The translations under genes and the position numbers were made by a program. A stretch of 64,000 bases of DNA, taken from positions 18,557,744-18,621,743 of the forward strand of contig OX637393.1 in NCBI GenBank assembly GCA_951799425.1, read 5' to 3'. Source of the DNA: Ilex aquifolium (Eukaryota > Streptophyta > Magnoliopsida > Aquifoliales > Aquifoliaceae). Shown piece by piece: positions 55,556-64,000 of this stretch. The notes under the pieces were generated by a model. It ran no database searches, had not been told where the DNA came from, and worked only from the letters and a program-made list of their open reading frames with translations. Within the stretch, counting starts at the first letter, position 1. Every line of letters begins with the position of its first letter.

Positions 55556-56329
55556 GCCCCCACATATTTATATTAATATGAGGATATAATTGTGTTGTAA
55601 TTCTAAGGTAAGAAATGACGTAAGAATGAATCACATAGATTATAATAGTAGAAATAAATAATTGGGAGACGAATTGATTGAGAAGTTTAAGTTTCGAAGG
55701 TGTTTAAACTCGGAGAAGGGTTATTAGATAAGTCTCTAAATATTTTTAGGTCAAAATAAGGTTTCCATTGAGTCCGGAAGGTCAAAAAACTTTGGGAGAG
55801 GTAATATGAGGTGTATTAGAAGTTAGGAAGTATTTTGGAGTTAAAACACATTTTAGAGAAAATTTGGGAATTTAGGATTTTGGACACTGTTTAGTATTTT
55901 GGCCATAACTGTTTATCCTTAAGTCCAATTGATCTGAAATTTTTATCGTAGATAGTAGACATCTAGGGCTACAAAAGTGTGTCTTATGAAAAGTTTCCAA
56001 TTCGACCTCTAAATAGGTGAAAACTGCTTTGGAAGTTGGGACAGAAAGCTGGGACAGAGAGTTGCCAGCGTCCGGACGTCCAAGGCACCGTCCGGACGGT
56101 ACCATTAATATATACCCAGATCAGTTCGCGATTTTCCCCAATTCTTGCTTTCTAAATACACCAAAACCGCCTCCTTCACCCCATTTTCCCCATTTCTAAC
56201 CCTAGAGAGCTTTGGGGGAGGAAGAAGGAAGGGGATTCTCACCTCAAAGTAGATCAATCCTCAAGGTCTTCACACCAAACTAAGGAAGCGGTAGGGGTTT
56301 TCTCTCACTCTCTCACATCGAGGCTAGGG

Positions 56330-56379
<50 letters not shown>

Positions 56380-57890
56380 GTCTCCTTCTCTAAATCTTGG
56401 ATATGTGTTAGGGAAATCTTTGATTCTTTATATTTTTGCAATCAATGCCATGTTTTGAACCATGTGATGGTTTGGTAACCATTTTATCTTTCTTTTTCAT
56501 CTTCAATCATTGATTTGTAAGGAAAATTGACTTTTCTCTTGGTAATTCCTTGGTTTTCACTTTCAAAACTTATAGTTTTATATTGTGCAACAAATGATGT
56601 TTATAATGATCTCTTGCATTTTTCTTAGTTGGTTATTGAAAATGTCGCATGCTATATTTGGGGATTTTTGAGATATGCTTATAAATTGGGTAAATTGGTT
56701 TGATGTTGTATCTCTAATGGGTGTGGGATGACCATGGGTGTCCTTTGACGAGATGTCGTAGAATGAGTTAGTGCTTTGGTAAGACTAATCCATTCGTAGT
56801 GGGATTAGTGCTTTGGTAAGACTAAACCACTATCGCTCACGTGGTGCCGTGTAAGAGGGTTAGTATACTAATGCCTGGGTTGGATTTCGTCACTGCCATT
56901 GGTATGGTACACGCCCTTCCTAAAGGTTGGATATCTTTGATAAGATGTGTGTGTGGGTGTGGGCAAGACGTTACTCAATGTGTCGATTCATGTGGATGCC
57001 TTACATCATTGTTGAGATACATGTACATATATTGCCGAAAATGTTCAAGTGTGAGTTATCGTTCATTGTACCAAATACGATTTCTGCAAGAGTTTTGGGG
57101 TAGTATGAGATGCCACAAGAACTTGTGGAAATGGTGTATGGTGGGATGGATTATGTTTTGGGAATTGATTCTTATTGGTATCTTGTGTTCATTTATTCTT
57201 TTAATTATCGTGGTTCCTTAAACTGGAGATCTATTTAAATGCCCTGTTTTCCTTCAAAAGTTCTATACTATATTTGTGAAAATGAGACCGACCGAATTTT
57301 AAATGTTTTCTAAACCTTGTTTGGGTTTGGGAGAAATTTTCTACAGAGCTTCGTGCTCACCCCCTACCGCTAACATTTTCAGATTATATACTTGAGGAGG
57401 AGTTGGGAGTCGAGGAGCCCGCATATTGGGAGACTCTGATCGACGGGAGTGTAGATCCCGAGGTGGACATGTAGAGATATAGCTTCTTTTGTACTAGACT
57501 AGAGAGTTTATTTGGAGATCATGTAAAGTCTAATATTTTGTTATTCCGCTGCAAGTGTACTTTAATTCTGTTGGAATGTAAATGCCATTGCTTGGCCTAA
57601 TCTTTTGGGATGATAGTGTAGATATGATATATGGTGAATGGAAGTTTATTTTATGATGGATAAATGGACCCGGTCTGGTCAATAGTTATGCATATGTGAA
57701 CCCGGTGTGGTCGATTGTAATATAATTGTACAGGTTGTGTTTTGGGTAGAGCTCCCCGTGCAAAGGAGACTCTGCCCAAATTTTGTTAAATTAAGGACCC
57801 CCTGTTATTTATGAGTTTTTATTAGTTGCTCTCATGGTATAAATGGTTTTAGAATGTAATGCCGTCCAGGGTGGTATTTGGGGCGTTACA
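55551..57890 (+). repeat. LTR-c of tandem array
   Basis: 2340 bp, TGTAAGCCCCC to GGCGTTACA. Class II palindromes are at 56069-56078 and 56089-56098 (centres 20 bp apart). Its (TA)n tract (56331-56374) is about twice as long as in LTR-a and LTR-b and accounts for much of the length difference. Confidence 0.92.
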
Positions 57891-59316
57891 CAAGCTATGA
57901 CATTTACATCTCAAAGGATCAAATGTAACTTAGCAGCGGAATAACAAAAGAAAACTAAACTTCACATGATTTCAAAATAAATTCTCAAGTCTATTACAAA
58001 GGAAGCTATGTCTCTATATGTCCACCTCGGGATCTAGATTTCCCTCGAATGGGGCCTCCCAATACCCCTGCTCGTCAACTCCGAGGTTCTCCTTTAGCAC
58101 CGTATCTGAAAAATGTTAGCGGTAGGGGGTGAGCACTAAGCTCCGTAGCAACATTCCTCCCAAACTCGAACAAGGTTTATCAAAACATACAAAATGGCCG
58201 GTCTCATTTTACAAATAGCATACATAATCTTTGAAGTAAAACAGAGACATTTTAAAATGGATCTCAAGTTTAAGTAGCAACAGTAATTTAAATAAACAGT
58301 AAAAGAAACCAAGATCCAATACATATCCATTTTCCAAAATATAAACCATTTTCCCACAAGACCTTGTGGAATCCCATACTCCCACAAGTCCTTGTAGGAA
58401 ACCATTTTCCACAATAATACAACAATCCATCAATATGTATATGTATCTCAAACATGATGTAAGACACACTCCATGAATCAACACATTGAGTAATATCTAA
58501 CCCACACACACCCACACAAATCTTATCAAAGATATCCATCCTTTAGGAAGGGCGTATGCCACACCAATGGCAGTGACGTATCCAACCCAGGTATTAGTAT
58601 ACTAACCCTCTTACACGGCACCCGTGAGCAATAGCGGTTTAGTCTTACCAAAGCACTAACCCCACTACGAGTGGTAGGAGAAATGGCCACCCACACGGAG
58701 CAAGCAACACGTCTACCCACTCTACGATATCTCGTCAAAGGCCACCCATGGTCATCCAACACTCATAAGAGATACAATACCAAACCCAATTTCACAATTT
58801 ACAAGTATATCTTAAAAACCCCCAATTTTCTCAAGTTGTTGTACAAAGAGCAATATAAGAAAGTGTACAAGAGATCCTCATAAATACCATTTTGTTGTTC
58901 AATATGAAACACTAAAGTTTTGAAATCAAGAATAAAGGAAGAGTTCAAAAGGAAAACCCACCACTCTTGAAAACTAGGGTTTTTCAAACAAAAGAGGGAT
59001 TTCATGGGTATACAACCCTAACTTTGTGTAAAACATGTAATCTTTGTCAAAAAGCCTAAGAGAGGATGATTACATAGCATATATATACCATTGATAGCCA
59101 AAACATACATATATAAATACCCTAACCTCAATGTAAGAGAAAGAGAAGAAATTCCCCTACCTTTCTTCTTCCTAAGTGTTCTTGAAAACTTGGAGTTTTG
59201 ATCTTCTTCAAGGTGCAATTCCTCCTTTGATCTTGTGTTTTCCCCTTCTTTCCTCCTCTCTAAGTCTTCCTAGGGTTATAAATGTTGGAATGAGGCAAAG
59301 AGAGGCGTCCTTATGT

Positions 59317-59524
59317 ATTTAAAGTGGAAGAAATGGCCTCATGTGCGCGATTCTGAAGTTCAGAATTCGTAACTCACGTTCGAACGTCATTGGCGTTCGA
59401 ACGGTCGTTGCTCCCAGTACTTTTGTTTTTCTATCAGACAAGAGTACTGGAACGCACTTACGTTCGAACGTTTATTCACGTTCAAACGTCGATTCACGTT
59501 CGAACGTCGAGTCACGTTCGAACG
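59317..59524 (-). promoter_or_regulatory. Outer LTR promoter with class III palindromes
   Basis: ACGTTCGAACGT (59376-59387) and CGTTCGAACG (59394-59403) are 17 bp apart. Four more sites centred near 59465, 59483, 59501 and 59519 are exactly 18 bp apart; one is ACGTTCAAACGT. TTTAAATA lies about 55 bp downstream on the minus strand (59317-59324). The LTR flanks upstream match those of LTR-a/b/c, but the palindrome class differs. Confidence 0.8.
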
Positions 59525-59995
59525 AAATTCTTGTTTTTTGCTGAAACTTCCAGTGAAGTTTTGGCATATTTGGAGATTGATTTGGAAAATTTTCTTGAGA
59601 TACACTTTTGTAGCCCTGGATGTCTACTATCTACTGTAAAAATTTCAGATTAATTGGACATAAGAATAAAAAGTTATAAACAAAATACTAGAAGGTGTCC
59701 CAACTCCTTTTTACCCAAATTCTCTCTAAGTGTGTCTTTTCTCCAAAATACTTCCTAACTTCCAATACACCTCATATTACCTCTCCCAAGGTTGTTCGAT
59801 CTTCCGGATTCAATGGACACTTTATTTTGACCTAAAAATATTTAAAAATTCATCTAATCACCATTTCCAAGTTTAAACGTCTTGGAAACTCCAACTTCCC
59901 AATCAATATGCATTTCTAGCATTTCTCCTACTATTACAATCTATATAGTTCATTCTTACATCATTACACATATCCACATTTTTACAACAATTATT

Positions 59996-59998
<3 letters not shown>

Positions 59999-60062
<64 letters not shown>
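59999..60062. repeat. (TA)n microsatellite, 32 units
   Basis: Perfect TA repeat in the 5' end region of the outer LTR. Confidence 0.97.
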
Positions 60063-60064
<2 letters not shown>

Positions 60065-60449
60065 AAAGAAAATGCGGGGTGTTACATCTTGATACACTGT
60101 AGACTTGTCACGGGGTATGCTTGAATCCTCACCTCCATTTTAGTCACTCGCTTCCTACAAATCAATCAAACATCTAGGTACCATTGGAGGAAGGTCTTGA
60201 GTTGATTTGACATTCCCATTGGAAATGACCTATTAGGATTAGCCAACACTTATTTTCATTTCATTTTCATCAAGAACACAAATCACCAAACTCAAACATC
60301 AAAGATTTTTACACTTTTCTTTTTTTTTTTCACCAAAATCACTTTCAAAACAATTCACCTCCTTCCCCGAGGAGACGACCTTGGAATACGATTTCCAAGT
60401 AAATCACGACACTCAAAAGTCTCTCTGCACTTGGGGAGCACTTTTGTTC

Positions 60450-60474
60450 ACACACACACACACACACACACACA
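60450..60474. repeat. (CA)n microsatellite in LTR B
   Basis: CACACA run of about 25 bp within the right part of LTR B. Confidence 0.9.
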
Positions 60475-60973
60475 TTTCATCTCACACACTCATTTTTCCA
60501 TTTCTTGCATCGAACCCGAGTGAGAGTGACACTCATCCACACACATAAGCCATATAAACATTGAGGGTTTATGTTCGAAAATTAGGGTCGACGGATTAAG
60601 TCAAGCATCTGCCGACACCTACAAATAAAATACACAAATTAATCATCTTTACGAAAATCTGGGTTTCGACTAGGATGGAAATCCTTGTGTGTGAGTGTGA
60701 ACAGAAGCATGACACCCATGAGCAAATACAAAATTAAAATGCAAAACATGAAGCAAAGGATTGTGTTTGTGGAGTGTGTGGCCATGGAGTTGCAAACAGT
60801 GGATTGTTTGTAGAGAACAGGTAAGAAAATGAAGAAGAAGAAGAAGAAAAAGAAGAAGAAAAAGAAGAAGGATAGCGGCAGATGGGGAAAAAGGAAAGGG
60901 TTGGAGGCCTTAAAAAGGCATCATTTCGGGTCGGGTTGGGTTGGATTTTTACTGAACCGACCCCTTTTTTGTG

Positions 60974-61363
60974 TCAGCAGATGCGAATCTTGGAGGAATA
61001 TTCTGGATCCATTAAAAAAATGGTTTCCACATCTTTAACAAAATCTTCCAAAAATGGTTTCAAATGCTGACCATTGATAGTAAAATTACCATTTGATGGA
61101 TTTTCCACTTCCACTGCTCCATGTCCAAACACTTGTTTAACAATGTTAGGCCTATTCCATCTAGATCTTAAATTACCAGGAAACAGGCGGAGCCTTGAAT
61201 TGAATAAGAGGACTTTCTTTGAAGGGGTAAAGGATTTATCAAAATGTTTTTATCATGAAAAACCTTCATCATTTCCTTTGCAATTTTCGTATTGTCACAT
61301 GCCTCATTTCTCAATTCCACGAACCCATTAATCTGAAGTTTTCTTGAGAGTCCACCCTTGTCT
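60974..61363 (-). pseudogene. Element 2 pol C-terminus (integrase end), broken
   Basis: The minus strand encodes LQINGFVELRNEACDNTKIA, KVFHDKNILI, then in a shifted frame GNLRSRWN and VKQVFGHGAVEVENPSNGNF, and INGQHLKPF to a TGA at 60974-60976. It matches the integrase end of element 1 ([34 protein letters not shown]). This places it in the same element as ORF-Z and ORF-P on the minus strand, across LTR B. It is cut at 61363 by the next insertion. The region 60648-60973 between it and LTR B holds a (GAA)n tract (60829-60870) and no gene. Confidence 0.75.
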
Positions 61364-63668
61364 TGTAACGCCCCAAAAATCGGGGGTCCTTAATTTAACA
61401 AAATTCGGGCAGAGTCTCCTTTGTACGGGGAGCTCTACCCCAAAATACAACTTGTGCAATCATACAAGATTGACCACACCGGGTCCATTTATCCATACTC
61501 ATATGACCACATGCAATTTTTTTACATTAGAAACAGTCCATATGAGTTCGATTACAATTCTTTTATATTTACATGCCAAAATGGGATTTTCACAAAAGTT
61601 ATACAAAATGAGTCATAAAAGCCACAAGTCGGCCTTCTTCACCCTTGAGATTCGAATTGGGAGCCGTCCGCCGGTGTGAACCCCGCATCTAAAATGTTTT
61701 CCCACGAAGGGTGAGCCACGCTCAATAGGGTATCTCCTAAAGAGGCTACTTCCCAACCAAGATGCATATGAAATGTTTACATGTAACAATCAACCATTCA
61801 AAACATTCCCATCAAGAATATGCATTCAAAAACAAGAAACTCATGCTATGTCATGAAATGAGATGAAACCACTCATGTACATCTACCCGAGCCTTCAACG
61901 GCTCCCTTAACACATGCAATTGCCATGTATGAAAACCGGGCTTTATAAGCCCCCGTCATTGACGTTACACATCAAATGACAATTTATAAACAAAATCATG
62001 TGTCTTTATTGGGTAGCAGACTTTTGGTGTTGCACACCGATACACTTTTTTGGACTTGCACCATCGGAAGTGTATAAACCAGTAGCCGGGTCTTACACTC
62101 GAGGGAGAGTCTAGCCCTTCTTGCTATACACGACACAAGTTTTTCATGCAACCGTGCGACTCAATCGGAACTTCGTTCCAACTTTTCCCGAGCCCACTCA
62201 TCATCCACCAAGTATGGTGTTTGATTGAACCATGCACACACACACCCACACTCATGCCCAATGCCCATGAATGTGATGCCAACATTATGCCTAATATGAA
62301 ATGAATGCTAAATGAGCAATTTCCACCATTCTATTGCCAATTATATCAAAAACATATAATTTCCACACTTATTATAATGCTAACATATCATAAAACTTAT
62401 ATTAACATCACACCCATAATAATTCCCTAGCATGTTATCACATTATCTATGCAACATACTTAATTTCACATTTGCATTTATTTCAAACACCTTCAAGGCA
62501 TCCAATCATTTCATCACATAATTTGCCCAATTAATCACACAACTTAAGAATCACATTAGGTAATTTCCACATACCTAATTCACAATAGAAATTATTCTAC
62601 CCATTCTCAATACCTATTTCCAAGCATATATGATTTCAATTACATTTTCAATTGTAAATTACATCATAAGCATATGATTTCAATTTACCACATTATCCAA
62701 GCATGTTATTTGAATTTCATCAAAACAACAACCTCAATCATTCAAGACATTTTATCAAACACCCATACAAGACACAACATGTCCAAAATTCCACATTTTT
62801 CAAGAAATTACATTATGCAATTTCTACGTACCCAATTTAAAATAGAATGTATTCTACCAATTTCTAATACCCATTTCATGAATTTCACAACAATAGGCAA
62901 GTGTTAAAGTCTCTAACAACCTACCCATTCCATATCACAATCATAGGTTGAGAATAAACCTAAGTAGGAAGAAAACCCTACCTCTTGAAGCGTAAACTCA
63001 ACGTAGGAAGTTTCAAGAATTCAACCCAAGCTCTAATCCAAGCTTTCCAAAATTTTCGTTTTTCAAACCTTCGGTGAAAGCCTTTGTTTTTGGTATGGTT
63101 GTGTAGCCCTCCTCGAGGAGAACAACTTTAATACTTGGCTCGAGTTGATTTGAGCGACGAGGAGGCGTTGATCGTAGAGAGAAGTTGTATTTTCTCTCTT
63201 TTTCCCCCTCTTCCTCTCCAACGTTGAAGACCAGCTGAGTTGTAGGGGAGAAATCAGATTTCTCCCCCTATTTATACCCTTTAAATGCTTGGCCCACAAC
63301 GTGCCACACAACCTTCTTTTCCCCAGGTCTGTTTTCGTCTCGAAACGATTAAATTTTGCCCCGGTTTAAGTTCAAAATATTTTTATTTCAAATTGGTTTA
63401 AATTATTTTCCAACTTTCGAAATTTTATTCAAAAATTCGTTTTTGGGTCACCCAAGACCAACCAACTCGTAAAACGCGAAAAATTCGACTATCTCGAAAT
63501 TCGATGAAAATTGATAGGGTTGCTAGATTTCGTGAGACGAATCCAATGGTGAGGTCCGTTTCGTCATTTGAGCTCTAGAAAAATTCAGGTTTGTAACTCG
63601 TACCGTAGTGAAAAATTACTGTTTTGCCCCTCTTTCATAGAAGTTCAAATTTACCCAGTTTTTATATT
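61364..63668 (-). mobile_element. 3' LTR of a chromovirus-like gypsy element leaving the window
   Basis: It begins TGTAACGCCCC, is about 2.3 kb like the other LTRs of this group, and on the minus strand follows a polypurine tract AAGGGGGGAAG (63670-63680). TATAAATA is on the minus strand at 63269-63276. The 5' LTR base pair is degraded (ATATAAAAAC after the tract). It inserted in the integrase end of element 2; TGTCT (61359-61363) may be the target site, whose partner lies beyond the window. Its U3 (63277-63668) has no palindrome array. Confidence 0.75.
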
Positions 63669-63755
63669 CTTCCCCCCTTAAAAAGAATTTCGTCCTCGAA
63701 ATTCAAAAAAACATACACACTTAATCGCATGCATATGAAACAAGTAATACTATAC

Positions 63756-64000
63756 TTAAAATTGTAAACATGTACCTCCATCCTCGAACAAGAACGGATA
63801 ACTGGTACGTATGGTGTCCTCACGCTCCCATGTCGCCTCCTCCATACCTCGGTGCTGCCACAGCACATTTACTAGCCTCACAGTCTTGCCTCACAAAAAT
63901 TGCTCCCGGCTATCCATGATATGCACTGGTCTCTCCTCAAAGGTCCCATCCGCATCAACAATCAACTCGCCCTAATCCCCCGCATGTGTTGGATTTGGAG
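63756..64000 (-). pseudogene. Chromovirus-like pol end with chromodomain-like tail, partial
   Basis: The minus strand enters at the window edge with ELIVDADGTFEERPVHIMDS. It continues through VRLVNVLWQHRGMEEATWER and SYPFLFEDGGTCLQF to TAA (63756-63758). It matches the integrase tail of the array elements (KLVKVWWQHLGAVEATWEPE). One in-frame TGA (63891-63893) sits where the relatives have Arg, consistent with a CGA-to-TGA change. Between its end and the LTR lies about 85 bp with a polypurine tract. Confidence 0.8.

Larger units (their letters stand above)
45273..57890 (+). mobile_element. Tandem retrotransposon array LTR-int-LTR-int-LTR, TSD CAAGC
   Basis: Three near-identical LTRs (45273-47596, 50412-52733 and 55551-57890) enclose two near-identical internal regions. 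The whole is flanked by CAAGC at 45268-45272 and 57891-57895. One insertion with two element units is explained by unequal recombination between LTRs of sister copies, or by transposition of a multimer. The internal regions keep gag but lack most of pol. The few differences between units indicate a young event. Confidence 0.92.
45126..60086 (-). mobile_element. Outer solo LTR (2.34 kb without insert), TSD TCTTG
   Basis: It starts TGTAACACCCC and ends GGGTGTTACA, and is flanked by TCTTG at 45121-45125 and 60087-60091. Segments 45126-45272 and 57896-60086 together give about 2338 bp, matching the 2322-2340 bp LTRs of the array inside it. The palindrome region is class III, not class II. A (TA)n tract of 32 units lies near its 5' end (59999-60062). 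Confidence 0.88.
43994..60642 (+). mobile_element. LTR B (Tat-like, relative of LTR A), interrupted; TSD TCATC
   Basis: It starts TGTTGATTAGCACAAAAC and is homologous to LTR A along both flanks (for example AGCATTAATGAGGA, GAGACGACCTTGGAATACG and TGGGGAGCACTTTTGTTCAC). It is split at 45125/60087 by another LTR. TCATC occurs at 43989-43993 and 60643-60647. The right end reads AA where CA is expected, so the exact end is less certain. Uninterrupted length is about 1.68 kb. After its removal the pol end of element 2 (60974-61363) precedes the spacer and ORF-Z, as in element 1, which supports the limits. Confidence 0.7.

Noticed and set aside
59882-60124. Ile/Tyr repeat frames on both strands
   Set aside because: Translation of the (TA)n tract.
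60829-61038. Lysine-rich frame
   Set aside because: Derived from a (GAA)n-type repeat in noncoding sequence of element 2.

Overview
The window is nuclear DNA of a flowering plant, probably a eudicot. It is AT-rich, has no bacterial-type gene organisation, and is almost entirely transposable elements: Ty3/gypsy and Ty1/copia LTR retrotransposons, LINE and SINE fragments, hAT-like DNA elements, a Helitron and a TRIM. I see no intact host gene, rRNA, functional tRNA or CRISPR array. The only host coding sequence I recognise is a gene fragment captured by the Helitron.

Layout. 0-10.3 kb: AT-rich repeats, a LINE reverse-transcriptase remnant, a SIRE-like copia gag remnant carrying a SINE and a 1.7-kb hAT-like element, a second copia pol remnant, and a LINE endonuclease remnant on the minus strand. 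10.36-13.05 kb: a Helitron with a PERK-like receptor-kinase fragment. 13.06-23.9 kb: one decayed copia element split by three insertions (solo LTR copy 1, solo LTR A, and an hAT-like element that holds a smaller hAT). 24.3-31.4 kb: a 5'-truncated Athila/Tat-like gypsy element on the plus strand (element 1). 31.9-35.3 kb: a 2.3-kb-type LTR interrupted by solo LTR copy 2. From 35.28 kb to 61.36 kb: a minus-strand Athila/Tat-like element (element 2), interrupted by solo LTR copy 3, a TRIM and LTR B. LTR B holds another solo LTR, and that holds a young LTR-internal-LTR-internal-LTR array (45.27-57.89 kb). From 61.36 kb: the 3' LTR and pol end of a chromovirus-like element that runs out of the window. 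Most insertions are confirmed by target-site duplications read directly.

The most unusual signal is a family of short perfect palindromes with a central CpG. They are grouped in arrays and in most cases lie just upstream of a TATA box. Four classes occur: GTACCGGTAC, CGTCCGGACG, CGTTCGAACG and CCTTCCGGAAGG. Each of the first three has its own centre-to-centre spacing (13/16, 20 and 17-19 bp). The same class recurs in unrelated LTR families, and homologous LTRs carry different classes. In both Athila-like elements the class in the LTR also occurs in an internal promoter between pol and a 3' ORF. Both elements encode in that region a small basic Cys/His protein (ORF-Z) and a second protein (ORF-P). 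I infer a retrotransposon regulatory system in which an element-encoded or host protein recognises a matched palindrome, and in which motif cassettes are exchanged among families. Host transcription-factor sites are the main alternative.
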